A stretch of DNA of 64,000 nucleotides from Burkholderia ubonensis (GCF_902833085.1 NZ_CADFEB010000006.1:496001-560000), one strand, 5' to 3'. Counted from the first letter of the stretch, positions 51,266 through 61,174 are shown. Made by a program: numbers and translations. The notes: generated by a model from the letters alone, not told the origin.

Positions 51266-54200
51266 ATGTGGATCGTCAACCTCGCGCTCAGGCGCCCGTA
51301 CACGTTCATCGTAATGGCCATCATGATCGTGCTGGCCACCCCGCTCGCGCTGATGCGCACGCCCGTCGACGTGCTGCCGTCGATCGACATTCCGGTCATC
51401 AGCGTGATCTGGAATTACAACGGGCTGTCGGCGAAGGAGATGACGAACCGCATCACCGCGGTGCACGAGCGGGTGCTGACGACGACCGTCAACAACATCC
51501 AGCACGTCGAATCGACCACGCTGCCCGGCACGGCCGTCGTCAAGGTGTTCCTGCAGCCGGGCGCGAACGTGCAGACGGCGATCGCGCAGACGGTGTCGTC
51601 CGCGCAGGCGATCGTCCGGCAGATGCCGCAGGGCGCGACGCCGCCGCTCGTGATCACCTATTCCGCGTCGAGCATCCCGGTGATCCAGCTCGGGCTGTCG
51701 AGCAAGACGCTGAGCGAGCAGTCGCTCGCCGACATCGCGCTGAACTTCCTGCGCCCGCAACTGATCACGATCCCCGGCGCGCAGGTGCCGTTCCCGTACG
51801 GCGGGCGCACGCGCGTCGTCGCGGTCGACATCGATTCGAAGGCGCTGATGTCGAAGGGGCTCACGCCCGCCGACGTCGTCAACGCGGTCAACGCGCAGAA
51901 CCTCGTGCTGCCGACCGGCACCGCGAAGATGGGCCAGACCGAATACCGGGTCGACACCAACGCGTCGGCCGACACGATCGCCGACATCAGCCACATCCCG
52001 CTGCAGACGGTGAACGGCGCGACCACCTATCTCGGCGAGGTCGCGGCCGTGCGCGACGGCTTCTCGCCGCAGACCAACGTCGTGCGCCAGAACGGCCAGC
52101 GCGGCGTGCTGGTGTCGATCCTGAAGAGCGGCGACGCGTCGACGCTGAAGGTCGTGTCGGACCTGAAGGCGCTGCTGCCGAAGGTCGCGCCGACGCTGCC
52201 CGAGGGCCTCACGATCACGCCGCTGTTCGACCAGTCGGTGTTCGTCGACGCCGCCGTGCAGGGCGTGATCCACGAGGCGCTGATCGCCGCCGTGCTGACC
52301 GCGATGATGATCCTGCTGTTCCTCGGCAACTGGCGCAGCACGCTGATCATCGCGATCTCGATCCCGCTGTCGATCTTCACGTCGCTGATCGCGCTCGCCG
52401 CGCTCGGCGAGACCATCAACATCATGACGCTCGGCGGGCTCGCGCTCGCGGTCGGCATTCTCGTCGACGACGCGACCGTGACGATCGAGAACATCGAGCG
52501 CCACCTGCATCTCGGCATGCGCCGGGCCGCCCCAAGCGTGCCGAGCGCCCCCCTCGGGGGGCAGCGACCGAAGGGAGCGTGGGGGTCGTCGTTCGGCACC
52601 GCCCTGCACGACGCGATCCGCGAAGGCGCGGGCGAGATCGCGGTGCCGGCGTTCGTGTCGACGCTGTGCATCTGCATCGTGTTCGTGCCGATGTTCTTCC
52701 TCACCGGCGTCGCACGCTACCTGTTCGTGCCGCTCGCGGAAGCCGTGGTGTTCGCAATGCTCGCGTCGTACGTGCTGTCGCGCACGCTCGTGCCGACGAT
52801 GGCGATGCTGCTGTTCCGCCCGCAGCAGGCCGGCACCGGGCCCGACCGTTCGACGTCGCGCTTCGCGCGCATCCATCACCGCTTCAATCACGCGTTCGAG
52901 CGACTGCGCGCGTCGTACATCGTGCTGCTCAGCGTGCTGCTGGTGCGCCGCCGCTTCTACGCGATGGGCTTCCTCGGCTTCTGCGTGCTGTCGACGGGGC
53001 TCGTGTTCGCACTCGGCCGCGACTTCTTCCCGAACGCCGATTCCGGCAACATCCGGCTGCACATGCGCGCGCCGACCGGCTACCGGATCGAGGAGACCGC
53101 GCGCCTCGCGGACCAGGTCGAACGCGTGGTACGGGAAGTCGTCCCGCCGGACGAGCTCGGCGCGATCGTCGACAACCTCGGGCAGCCGATCAGCGGCATC
53201 AACCTGTCGTACAGCAACGCGGGCACGATCGGCTCGCTCGACGGCGAGATCCTGATCGCGCTGAAGCCCGGCCACGCGCCGACCCAGCATTACGTCGAGA
53301 CGCTGCGCGCGCGGCTGCCCGAACGCTTCCCGGGCGCCGAGTTCTTCTTCCAGCCGTCGGACATCATCACGCAGATCCTCAACTTCGGTCAGCCGGCCGC
53401 GATCGACGTGCAGGTGCTCGGCAACGATCTCGCGAGTAACATGGCAATCGCGAGCCGCCTGATGAAAAAAGTCAGGCAAATCCCCGGCGCGGTCGACGCG
53501 CACGTGCTGCAGCGCAACGACCAGCCGACCCTGGTAGCCGACATGGACCGTACGCGCATGCAGCAGCTGAACCTCTCCGCGCAGAACGTCGCGCAGAACA
53601 TGCTGATCTCGCTGTCGGGCAGCGCGCAGACGACGCCGTCGTTCTGGGTCAACCCGAAGACCGGCGTGCAATACCCGCTCGCGATCCAGACCCCGCAATA
53701 CGACATCGGCTCGGTCGGCGACCTGCTCGGCACGCCCGTATCGGCGGGACGCACCGGCGAGCCGCTGCAGCTGCTCGGCAATCTCGTGCAGGTGCGCACC
53801 GCGAGCGAGCCGGCCGTGATCACGCACTTCAACATCCGCCCGGCGATCGACCTGTACGTGAGCGTCGAGGGCCGCGACCTCGGCTCGGTCGCGAGCGAGA
53901 TCGACCGCCTCGTGTCGGACGCGCGCGCGACGCTGCCGCGCGGCACCGCGCTGACGATGCGCGGGCAGATCGAGACGATGCGCACGTCGTATCTCGGCCT
54001 CGGCGCGGGCGTCGCGATGGCGATCGTGCTCGTCTACCTGCTGATCGTCGTGAATTTCCAGTCGTGGCTCGACCCGCTGATCATCATCAGCGCGATGCCG
54101 GCCGCGCTCGCCGGCATCGCGTGGATGCTGTTCATCACCGGCACGCACCTGAGCGTGCCCGCGCTGACGGGCGCGGTGATGACGGTCGGCGTCGCGACCG

Positions 54201-54514
54201 CGAACAGCATTCTCGTCGTGTCGTTCGCGCGCCAGCGCCTCGCGGCCGGCGCGCCGCCGCTGACCGCCGCGCTCGAAGCCGGCGCGACCCGCATCCGCCC
54301 GGTGCTGATGACCGCGCTCGCGATGATCATCGGCATGGTGCCGATGGCGCTCGGCCTCGGCGAAGGCGCCGAGCAGAACGCGCCGCTCGGCCGCGCGGTG
54401 ATCGGCGGGCTGCTGTTCGCGACCGCCTCGACGCTGCTGTTCGTTCCGCTCGTGTTCGCCGGCGTGCATGCGCGGCTCGCGCGGCGGCGCGCGCGCAAGG
54501 CCGCCGGACACTGA
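51266..54514 (+). CDS. RND efflux permease with an internal in-frame insertion
   Basis: 1082 residues from the ATG at 51266 (MWIVNLALRRPYTFIVMAIM). It is an inner-membrane proton-driven exporter. Periplasmic porter segments and twelve transmembrane helices are present. TM4 carries the Asp pair of the proton relay (LALAVGILVDDATVTIENIE). Right after this helix, about 28 extra residues (RRAAPSVPSAPLGGQRPKGA and following) interrupt the usual cytoplasmic loop before LHDAIREGAGEIAVPAFVS. The extra DNA resembles a hairpin repeat element. It is the first gene of the operon with adaptor, outer-membrane factor and two-component genes. The pattern fits the multidrug (HAE1) group better than metal pumps. 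Confidence 0.93.
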   Translation: MWIVNLALRRPYTFIVMAIMIVLATPLALMRTPVDVLPSIDIPVISVIWNYNGLSAKEMTNRITAVHERVLTTTVNNIQHVESTTLPGTAVVKVFLQPGANVQTAIAQTVSSAQAIVRQMPQGATPPLVITYSASSIPVIQLGLSSKTLSEQSLADIALNFLRPQLITIPGAQVPFPYGGRTRVVAVDIDSKALMSKGLTPADVVNAVNAQNLVLPTGTAKMGQTEYRVDTNASADTIADISHIPLQTVNGATTYLGEVAAVRDGFSPQTNVVRQNGQRGVLVSILKSGDASTLKVVSDLKALLPKVAPTLPEGLTITPLFDQSVFVDAAVQGVIHEALIAAVLTAMMILLFLGNWRSTLIIAISIPLSIFTSLIALAALGETINIMTLGGLALAVGILVDDATVTIENIERHLHLGMRRAAPSVPSAPLGGQRPKGAWGSSFGTALHDAIREGAGEIAVPAFVSTLCICIVFVPMFFLTGVARYLFVPLAEAVVFAMLASYVLSRTLVPTMAMLLFRPQQAGTGPDRSTSRFARIHHRFNHAFERLRASYIVLLSVLLVRRRFYAMGFLGFCVLSTGLVFALGRDFFPNADSGNIRLHMRAPTGYRIEETARLADQVERVVREVVPPDELGAIVDNLGQPISGINLSYSNAGTIGSLDGEILIALKPGHAPTQHYVETLRARLPERFPGAEFFFQPSDIITQILNFGQPAAIDVQVLGNDLASNMAIASRLMKKVRQIPGAVDAHVLQRNDQPTLVADMDRTRMQQLNLSAQNVAQNMLISLSGSAQTTPSFWVNPKTGVQYPLAIQTPQYDIGSVGDLLGTPVSAGRTGEPLQLLGNLVQVRTASEPAVITHFNIRPAIDLYVSVEGRDLGSVASEIDRLVSDARATLPRGTALTMRGQIETMRTSYLGLGAGVAMAIVLVYLLIVVNFQSWLDPLIIISAMPAALAGIAWMLFITGTHLSVPALTGAVMTVGVATANSILVVSFARQRLAAGAPPLTAALEAGATRIRPVLMTALAMIIGMVPMALGLGEGAEQNAPLGRAVIGGLLFATASTLLFVPLVFAGVHARLARRRARKAAGH
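52521..52605. repeat. REP-like hairpin element inserted in frame in the RND permease gene
   Basis: An extra stretch of about 84 bp has a strong GC hairpin at its centre (GCCCCCC at 52547-52553 facing GGGGGGC at 52556-52562) and outer CCCC / GGGG arms (near 52531 and 52580). The bases around it (GGGCAGCGACCGAAGGGAGC and GTGGGGG) match the style of short palindromic intergenic repeats of beta-proteobacteria. The length is a multiple of three, so the frame is kept. The exact borders are uncertain by several bases. Confidence 0.65.
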
Positions 54515-54540
54515 TTCCCGCTTATTGACCGGTTGATTAC

Positions 54541-55773
54541 ATGGAAGAGAAACATCACAGCTCCGTCGGCATCCAGGTGGACGAACACGGGCTCGACCTG
54601 CCCGCGCGGGCCGGCGTATGGCGACGCGCGCGGATCGTGCTGATCGTCGTCGGCGTGCTGCTCGCGGCCGGCGCGGCGCGCACGATCGTCACCGACGTCA
54701 TGAACCGCAACCGGCTCGATGCGCTGACCGCGCAGAACGCGCGGCAGTACGTGAGCGTCGTGCATCCCGTCGACGCCGCGTCGGGCGGCCGGCTGACGCT
54801 GCCCGGCACGCTGCGCGGCTTCGTCGAGGCGCCGATCTTCGCGCGCGCGAACGGCTACGTGCTGCGCTGGCAGGCCGACATCGGCGCGCACGTGAAGCAG
54901 GGGCAACTGCTCGCGGAGCTCGACACGCCCGAGCTGAACCAGGAACTCGCGCAGGCCGCCGCGCAGCGCCAGCAGGCGCAGGCCGCGCTCGCGCTCGCGA
55001 AGACGTCGTTCGAGCGCGCGCAGCAACTGCGCCAGCGCGACGCGGTTTCGCAGCAGGAGCTCGACGATCGGCAAGGCGCGTACAACCAGGGCACCGCGAA
55101 CCTCGCCGCGGCCGACGCGAACGTGCGCCGGCTCACCGAGCTGAAGGGCTTCCAGCGCATCGTCGCGCCGATCGACGGGATCGTCACGCAGCGCAACGTC
55201 GACGTCGGCGACCTCGTCAGCTCGGGCAACGCGGGCCGGTCGCTGTTCACCGTCGTGCAGGCCGACCGGCTGCGCCTGTACGTGCAGGTGCCGCAGGCAT
55301 ACGCGCAGCAGGTGAAGACCGGCCAGCACGTGACGGTCGCGCAGGCCGAGCTGCCGGGCCGGACCTTCGACGGCACCATCACGCGCACGTCGGAGGCGAT
55401 CGACGTCGCCACGCGTTCGCTGCAGATCGAGATCACGCTGCCGAACCCGGACGGCCGGCTGCTGCCCGGCACCTACGTGCAGGCGACGCTGCCGACCTCG
55501 CCGGTCGGCCGCCTGTCGGTGCCGGCCAACACGCTGCTGTTCCGCGCGGAAGGGCCGACCGTCGCGAGCGTCGACGCGCACGGCGTGGTCCGGCTGAAGC
55601 CGGTGAGGGTCGTGCGCACGATCGGCCAGACGCTCGAGATCGACGGCGGCGTGACGCCCGACGATCGCCTCGTCGTGAACCCGAGCGATTCGCTCGCGAA
55701 CGGCGACCAGGTCGTCGTCGTGAAGCCGGCGCCGAAGCCCGCGTCCGGCGCCGCGGCGGGAGCGAACGCGTGA
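54541..55773 (+). CDS. RND periplasmic adaptor (membrane fusion protein)
   Basis: 410 residues from the ATG at 54541 (MEEKHHSSVGIQVDEHGLDLPARAG). One membrane helix at about 31-50 (IVLIVVGVLLAAGAARTI). The lipoyl half-motifs ANGYVLRWQADIGAHVKQGQLLAEL and GIVTQRNVDVGDLVSSGNAG flank a helical hairpin (NQELAQAAAQRQQAQAALAL). Beta-barrel and membrane-proximal domains follow. It links the permease to the outer-membrane factor. The gene lies 26 bp after the permease gene, and its stop overlaps the next start by one base. Confidence 0.93.
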   Translation: MEEKHHSSVGIQVDEHGLDLPARAGVWRRARIVLIVVGVLLAAGAARTIVTDVMNRNRLDALTAQNARQYVSVVHPVDAASGGRLTLPGTLRGFVEAPIFARANGYVLRWQADIGAHVKQGQLLAELDTPELNQELAQAAAQRQQAQAALALAKTSFERAQQLRQRDAVSQQELDDRQGAYNQGTANLAAADANVRRLTELKGFQRIVAPIDGIVTQRNVDVGDLVSSGNAGRSLFTVVQADRLRLYVQVPQAYAQQVKTGQHVTVAQAELPGRTFDGTITRTSEAIDVATRSLQIEITLPNPDGRLLPGTYVQATLPTSPVGRLSVPANTLLFRAEGPTVASVDAHGVVRLKPVRVVRTIGQTLEIDGGVTPDDRLVVNPSDSLANGDQVVVVKPAPKPASGAAAGANA

Positions 55774-57266
55774 TGCGCGCCCGCTTCGCGCCGCTGCCGG
55801 CCGCCCGCGCGGTCGCCCTCGCCGTCGCGCTTGCCGCCCTCGCCGGCTGCACGGTCGGCCCCGACTACCGGCGCCCCGACGTCGAGGCGCCCGCCGCATG
55901 GCGGCTCGACCCGGCCGACGCGTACTGGCATCCGGCCGCGCCCGCGCATGCGCCGCTCGCGCCGGCGTGGTGGAGCACGTTCGGCGATGCGCAGCTCGAC
56001 GCGCTCGAAGCCGACGCGCTGCGCAACAACCAGAGCCTGAAGGTCGTCGCCGCGCGCTACGACCAGGCGAAGGCGACGCTCGCATCGGTCGCGTCCGCGC
56101 AGTATCCGGCCGTGAACCTGAACGCGAGCGGCCAGCGCTTCAAGATCTCCGCCGACCGGCCGCAGACGAATTACGCGGTGAAGAGCCAGTCGACCGTGCA
56201 GAACGAGATCCAGGTCGGCGCGAGCGTCAGCTACGAGCTCGACCTGTTCGGCCGCGTGCGGCGCAGCGTCGAATCGGCGCAGGCGAGCACCGATGCGGCG
56301 CGCGACGATTTCGCGAACGCGCGCCTCGTGCTCACCGCCGATCTCGCGTCGAGCTACTTCGCGCTGCGCGAGCTCGACGCGGAGATCGACGTCGTCGACC
56401 GCTCGATCGGCCTGCAGCAGAAGGCGCTCGACTACGTGTCCGCGCGTCACGAGCTCGGCGCGGTGTCGGGCCTCGACCTGCTGCAGCAGCGTGCTCAGCT
56501 CGACGCGACCCGCACGCAGGCGCAGTTGCTGCGCCAGCAGCGCGCGCAGGTCGAGACCGCGATCGCGACGCTGGTCGGCACGCCCGCGCCGGCGTTCTCG
56601 CTGCCGCCGCGCGTCGTGCCGGTCAACGCACCGGCGCTGCCGACCGGCGTGCCGAGCGACCTGCTGCAGCGCCGCCCCGACGTCGCGTCGGCCGAGCGCG
56701 CGATGGCCGCCGCGAACGCGCAGATCGGCGTCGCGCGCGCCGCGTACTTCCCGCGCCTCACGCTGTCGCCCGACATCGGCTGGGACGCGACGCGCTTCTC
56801 CGGGCTGTTCACGGTGCCGGCGCTGCTGTGGTCGGTCGGCGCGTCGCTGAGCCAGCCGCTGTTCGAGGGCGGCCGGCTGAAGGCCGGGGTCGATTTCGCG
56901 CAGGCCGGCTACGTCGCCGCGCAGGCGAATTACCGGCAGACCGTGCTGACCGCGTTCCAGGAGGTGCAAAATGCGGTCACCGGCCTGTCGGTGCTCGACG
57001 AGGCGGCGCGGCAGGCGGCCGCGGCCGTCGACGACGCGCGCAAGCTCGTGTCGCTCGCGCAGGACCGCTATGCGGGCGGCCTGACGCCGTTCATCGACGT
57101 GCTGACCGCCGAGCAGCAGCTGCTGACGAGCGAACGGCAGGCGGTGCAGATCCAGGGCCAGCGCGCGGCGCTCGTCGTGTTCCTCGCGAAGGCGCTCGGC
57201 GGCGGCTGGGACGGCGGCGCGGCGGCCGCGGTCGAGGCCGCAGCCCCGGCGGTGGGCTCACACTAA
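55773..57266 (+). CDS. RND outer-membrane factor, NodT family lipoprotein
   Basis: 497 residues from the ATG at 55773. The signal peptide ends in a lipobox (LAALAGC, Cys at about 26), followed by TVGPDYRRPDVEAPAAWR, the standard NodT opening. Two OEP repeats have helical barrels: LEADALRNNQSLKVVAARYD, SYELDLFGRVRRSVESAQAS, then RPDVASAERAMAAANAQIGV and SLSQPLFEGGRLKAGVDFAQ. It forms the trimeric exit duct of the efflux pump. The start overlaps the adaptor stop (TGATG). Confidence 0.93.
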   Translation: MRARFAPLPAARAVALAVALAALAGCTVGPDYRRPDVEAPAAWRLDPADAYWHPAAPAHAPLAPAWWSTFGDAQLDALEADALRNNQSLKVVAARYDQAKATLASVASAQYPAVNLNASGQRFKISADRPQTNYAVKSQSTVQNEIQVGASVSYELDLFGRVRRSVESAQASTDAARDDFANARLVLTADLASSYFALRELDAEIDVVDRSIGLQQKALDYVSARHELGAVSGLDLLQQRAQLDATRTQAQLLRQQRAQVETAIATLVGTPAPAFSLPPRVVPVNAPALPTGVPSDLLQRRPDVASAERAMAAANAQIGVARAAYFPRLTLSPDIGWDATRFSGLFTVPALLWSVGASLSQPLFEGGRLKAGVDFAQAGYVAAQANYRQTVLTAFQEVQNAVTGLSVLDEAARQAAAAVDDARKLVSLAQDRYAGGLTPFIDVLTAEQQLLTSERQAVQIQGQRAALVVFLAKALGGGWDGGAAAAVEAAAPAVGSH

Positions 57267-57285
57267 CCAGACAACGGACCCTGAC

Positions 57286-57990
57286 ATGAAAGTCCTGATC
57301 GTCGAAGACGAACTCAAGGTCGTCGAATACCTGAAGAGCGGCCTGACCGAGGAAGGCTGGGTCGTCGACACCGCGCTCGACGGCGAGGACGGCGCATGGA
57401 AAGCCGTCGAATTCGACTACGACGTGGTGGTGCTCGACGTGATGCTGCCGAAGCTCGACGGCTTCGGCGTGTTGCGCGCGCTGCGCGCGCAGAAGCAGAC
57501 GCCGGTGATCATGCTGACCGCGCGCGACCGCGTCGACGACCGCGTGCGCGGCCTGCGCGGCGGCGCCGACGACTACCTGACCAAGCCGTTCTCGTTCCTC
57601 GAGCTGATCGAGCGGCTGCGCGCGCTGACGCGCCGCGCGCGCGTGCAGGAATCGACGCTGCTCTCGATCGGCGACCTGCGGGTCGACCTGATCGGCCGCC
57701 GCGCGACGCGCGACGGCGCACGCCTCGACCTGACCGCGCAGGAGTTCCAGCTGCTCGGCGTGCTCGCGCGCCGCAGCGGCGAGGTGCTGTCGAAGACGAC
57801 CATCGCCGAGCTCGTGTGGGACGTGAACTTCGACAGCAACGCGAACGTCGTCGAGACCGCGATCAAGCGCCTGCGCGCGAAGCTCGACGGCCCGTTCGCC
57901 GACAAGCTGCTGCACACGATCCGCGGGATGGGCTACGTCCTCGAGGAGCGCGAGGCGCGCGAGGACGGCGACGCCGAGAGGCGCGCATGA
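57286..57990 (+). CDS. Two-component response regulator, OmpR/PhoB type (heavy-metal regulator group)
   Basis: 234 residues from the ATG at 57286. The receiver domain has the acidic pair in VEDE, phospho-acceptor Asp51 (VVVLDVMLPKLDGF), Thr in MLTARD and Lys in YLTKPFSF. The C-terminal winged HTH shows LDLTAQEFQLLGVLARRSGE and SNANVVETAIKRLRAKLDGP, typical of the IrlR/CopR/CusR group. It follows the efflux genes by 19 bp and overlaps the kinase gene by four bases, so it probably controls this pump. Confidence 0.93.
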   Translation: MKVLIVEDELKVVEYLKSGLTEEGWVVDTALDGEDGAWKAVEFDYDVVVLDVMLPKLDGFGVLRALRAQKQTPVIMLTARDRVDDRVRGLRGGADDYLTKPFSFLELIERLRALTRRARVQESTLLSIGDLRVDLIGRRATRDGARLDLTAQEFQLLGVLARRSGEVLSKTTIAELVWDVNFDSNANVVETAIKRLRAKLDGPFADKLLHTIRGMGYVLEEREAREDGDAERRA

Positions 57991-59435
57991 AACGCTCGAT
58001 CGCACTGCGCCTGTCCGCGATGTTCGGCATCGTGTCGTTCCTCGTGTTCACGCTGGTCGGGTGCGGCCTGTTCGTGATGATGGAGCGGCAGCTGTTCGCC
58101 GAGTTGCGCGCGACGCTCGACACGCGCACCAAGGTGGTCGAGATGATCGTGTCGCATGTGACCACGCCGGCGCGCTGGCACATCACGCAGGAAAAGCTCG
58201 CCGATCTCGAACCGCCGGACGGCTCGACGCATTACCGGGTCGACGGCCCGAATCCGGCGTTCCGCTTCGGGCGCGCGGTGGACGGCACGCCGCACGGCGC
58301 GCCGTTCGGCGCGTTCCAGCGCTACCGGCTCAACGGCAGCAGCTACGACGTGATGACGAAGACGGTCACGGTGGCCGGCAGCGGCGAGCGCCCCGACCTG
58401 ACGCTGAGCGTCTCGACGTCGTGCGAGCGCACGCAGCGGATGCTGCGCCGCTACGGCTGGACGCTGGCCGCGCTGATCGCGTTCGCGACCGGCGTCACGC
58501 TGCTGCTCGGCCGCGCGGTCGCGCGCTTCGGGCTCGCGCCGCTCGAGCGCATGTCGCAGGAAGCGGCGGCCATCGGCTCCACGAACCGGCACCAGCGGCT
58601 GCAGACCGATGCGCTGCCCGCCGAGCTGCGCGAGCTCGCCGCGTCGTTCAACGGCGCGCTCGAACGCATCCAGCAGGCATACGGGCGGCTCGAGGCGTTC
58701 AACGCGGACGTCGCGCACGAGCTGCGCACGCCGGTCAGCATCCTGATCGGCCAGACCCAGGTCGCGCTGACGAGCCGTGACCGCTCGGTCGAGCGGATGC
58801 GCCAGACGCTGCAGTCGAACCTCGAGGAATTCGAGCGGCTGCGCGTGATCGTCAACGACATGCTGTTCCTGTCGCGCAGCGATCGCGGCGAACGCGCGAC
58901 CGACCTGAAGGACGTGTCGCTCGCCGACGAAGTGCGGCGCATGCTCGACTTCCTCGAAATCCCGCTCGACGAGGCGCAGCTGCGCGCCGAGCTGCACGGC
59001 GACGCGCGCGCGAGCGTCGATCCGTCGCTGTTCCGCCGCGCGATGACGAACCTGCTGATCAACGCGATCCAGCATTCGGCGCCGGGCGCGCTGCTGCGCG
59101 TGACGATCGCGCGGCGCGACGTGCTCGTCGAGGTGTCGGTCGCGAACCCCGGCGAGCCGATCGAGGTCGGCCAGCGCGCGCACATGTTCGAACGCTTCTA
59201 CCGGCTCGAGGAAGCGCGCGTGAACAGCAAGGAGAACCACGGGCTCGGGCTGTCGATCGTCAAGGCCGTCGCGGAGATGCACGGCGGCAGCGTGTTCGTC
59301 GCCTGCGCGGGCGGCGTCAATACGTTCGGGTTTTCCGTCGCGACGCAGCCGTGCACGCCCGGCGAACCGCTCGCCGCGGAGCCGGCCCGCGCGACCGGCA
59401 CACCCACGGCGCACGCACCGCGCGCACTGCACTGA
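57987..59435 (+). CDS. Two-component sensor histidine kinase (heavy-metal sensor type)
   Basis: 482 residues from the ATG at 57987. TM1 (about 10-32) and TM2 (about 155-175, LAALIAFATGVTLLLGRAVA) enclose a periplasmic sensor of about 120 residues (FRFGRAVDGTPHGAPFGAFQ and others). HAMP follows, then the H-box FNADVAHELRTPVSILIGQT, the N-box MTNLLINAIQHS and the G-box NHGLGLSIVKAVAEMHGG. It belongs to the CusS/IrlS group. It would phosphorylate the adjacent regulator. The stimulus is not known; the group often senses metals, but the adjacent pump looks like a drug exporter. Confidence 0.92.
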   Translation: MKRSIALRLSAMFGIVSFLVFTLVGCGLFVMMERQLFAELRATLDTRTKVVEMIVSHVTTPARWHITQEKLADLEPPDGSTHYRVDGPNPAFRFGRAVDGTPHGAPFGAFQRYRLNGSSYDVMTKTVTVAGSGERPDLTLSVSTSCERTQRMLRRYGWTLAALIAFATGVTLLLGRAVARFGLAPLERMSQEAAAIGSTNRHQRLQTDALPAELRELAASFNGALERIQQAYGRLEAFNADVAHELRTPVSILIGQTQVALTSRDRSVERMRQTLQSNLEEFERLRVIVNDMLFLSRSDRGERATDLKDVSLADEVRRMLDFLEIPLDEAQLRAELHGDARASVDPSLFRRAMTNLLINAIQHSAPGALLRVTIARRDVLVEVSVANPGEPIEVGQRAHMFERFYRLEEARVNSKENHGLGLSIVKAVAEMHGGSVFVACAGGVNTFGFSVATQPCTPGEPLAAEPARATGTPTAHAPRALH

Positions 59436-59542
59436 CGGCCGTCCCGAAGTTCGCACCGTCAGCCGAGGGCAGTTTTCTTCAATACCTGCCCGCCCCGCTC
59501 CTTTAGCCTCGATGCGACTTTCGATCCGCATGGAGGCATGGC

Positions 59543-60130
59543 ATGAGCATTCTGGTTTCAATGGCGGCGTTCGCGCTCGCATCGTCGATCACTCCCGGCC
59601 CCGTCAACATCGTCGCGCTGAGTGCCGGCGCGCGCTACGGCCTCGGCGCGAGCCTGCGCTACGCGGCCGGCGCGACGCTCGGCTTCGTCGCGCTGTTCCT
59701 GCTGATCGGGCTCGGCCTGCACGCGGCGCTGGTGCGCTGGCCGGTGTTGACGACGGCGACGCAATGGTCCGGCATCGCGTTCCTGCTGTACATGGCGCTG
59801 CGCCTCGCGCTCGACGACGGGAGGCTCGCGCCGGACGCGCAGGTCGCCGGCCCGTCCGCGGCCTCGGGCGCGGCGATGCAATGGCTGAATCCGAAGGCGT
59901 GGCTCGCGTGCGTCGCCGCGATGGGCGCGTACGCGGCCGACGGCGACCGGGTGCTGATCTGGCAGTTTGCCGCGCTGTATCTGGTGATCTGTTTCGCGTC
60001 GATCGCGTGCTGGTCGTATGCGGGCGCGTCGCTGCGGCACCGGCTCGCGAATGCGGCCCGGATGCGCGTGTTCAACCGGCTGATGGCGCTGCTGCTCGCG
60101 GGCAGCGCGCTTTTCCTGCTCGACGCCTAG
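59543..60130 (+). CDS. LysE family exporter
   Basis: 195 residues. GGAGG is six bases before the ATG at 59543. The opening MSILVSMAAFALASSITPGPVNIVALSAGARYG has the conserved PGPVN motif, and MQWLNPKAWLACVAAMGAY is the second family motif. About six transmembrane segments are present. It is an amino-acid or related metabolite exporter. It faces the AraC gene on the other strand. Confidence 0.88.
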   Translation: MSILVSMAAFALASSITPGPVNIVALSAGARYGLGASLRYAAGATLGFVALFLLIGLGLHAALVRWPVLTTATQWSGIAFLLYMALRLALDDGRLAPDAQVAGPSAASGAAMQWLNPKAWLACVAAMGAYAADGDRVLIWQFAALYLVICFASIACWSYAGASLRHRLANAARMRVFNRLMALLLAGSALFLLDA

Positions 60131-60154
60131 CCGGCCGCGCCCAGCCGGCCATGC

Positions 60155-61006
60155 CTAGCGCGAAACGCCGGCCGCGCCGCGATACTGCCCCGGCGTCGCC
60201 GCCGCGATGCGCCGGAATGCGCGCTGGAAATGCGCCTGATCGGCGAACCCCGCGTCGAGCGCGACGTCCGCGATCGGCCGTCCGCGGCGCAGCTCGGCGC
60301 GGCCGTACTGCACGCGGCGGTCGATCAGGAACGCGTGCGGCGTCATCCCGTAGCGCGCGTTGAATGCGCGGATCAGGTACGACGGCGACAGCTCGGCCGC
60401 CGCGCAGATGGCATCGAGCGTCACCGCGTCGCGGCAGTGCGCGGCGATGTAGTCGGCGGCGCGCGCGAGCTTCGCATTGTCGGCGGCGCACGGCGCGCGC
60501 GGCGCGGCCGGGTCGAGCGCGTCGTGCAGCTGCGTGAAGAACTCGACGGCGGCGCTTTCCTTGCCGAGCGGCTCGACGCCGGGTGCGACGAGCGTCCGGT
60601 AGAAGCGGCCGAATTGCGCGAACAGGTCGCGCCGCACGCTCAACGTCTGCGAAAAACCGTGAAAATCCATGTTCGGATCGCGGCCGAGCGCATGCTGCAG
60701 CCGCGCGAGCCACGGCACGTCGACGTATACCATCCGGTAGGCCCACGCGTCGCGCCCGTACGGATTGCACGCATGCACCTGTTCGGGATCGATGATCACG
60801 AGCGCGCCGGACCCGACGCGCTCCTGCGTCGCGCCATTCACGTAGGTGCTCGTGCCGCCGACGACCGCGCCGAGCGAGAACGTGTCGTGCGTGTGCTTCG
60901 CATAGCAGATCGTGCGCCCGTCGTCGACGGTGCGCGCCTCGATGAACGGCAGCGCGGCATCGCGCCAGAACGGCGACGGCACGGCGGGTTTGGCGGAACG
61001 GCTCAC
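60155..61006 (-). CDS. AraC family transcriptional regulator
   Basis: 283 residues from a GTG at 61006 (VSRSAKPAVPSPFWRDAALPF), with GGGAG about eight bases upstream; an ATG at 61075 is the alternative. The N-terminal AraC-type cupin ligand domain (TICYAKHTHDTFSLGAVVGG, SGALVIIDPEQVHACNP) is followed by two C-terminal HTH motifs (VTLDAICAAAELSPSYLIRAF and IADVALDAGFADQAHFQRAFRR). It lies divergent from the SDR gene and convergent with the LysE-type gene, either of which could be its target. Confidence 0.9.
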   Translation of the reverse strand: MSRSAKPAVPSPFWRDAALPFIEARTVDDGRTICYAKHTHDTFSLGAVVGGTSTYVNGATQERVGSGALVIIDPEQVHACNPYGRDAWAYRMVYVDVPWLARLQHALGRDPNMDFHGFSQTLSVRRDLFAQFGRFYRTLVAPGVEPLGKESAAVEFFTQLHDALDPAAPRAPCAADNAKLARAADYIAAHCRDAVTLDAICAAAELSPSYLIRAFNARYGMTPHAFLIDRRVQYGRAELRRGRPIADVALDAGFADQAHFQRAFRRIAAATPGQYRGAAGVSR

Positions 61007-61174
61007 GCGGACGGGCTCCCGGATCGGACGGCGAACGCATACGGTACAGGACCGCCCCGCGCGAGGCAATCGCATGACCGGCCACTGCCGAATCGCGCGG
61101 TTTCGCCTAAGCTTGGAATTCCGGCCGCCGGGGCAGGCCCGACGGCTTCCTTCCCCCCATCGCACTTCACACGT

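Noticed and set aside
51119-54511. 1130-codon minus-strand frame opposite the RND permease
   Set aside because: His/Arg-rich mirror frame of a high-GC gene; no start signal and no domain.
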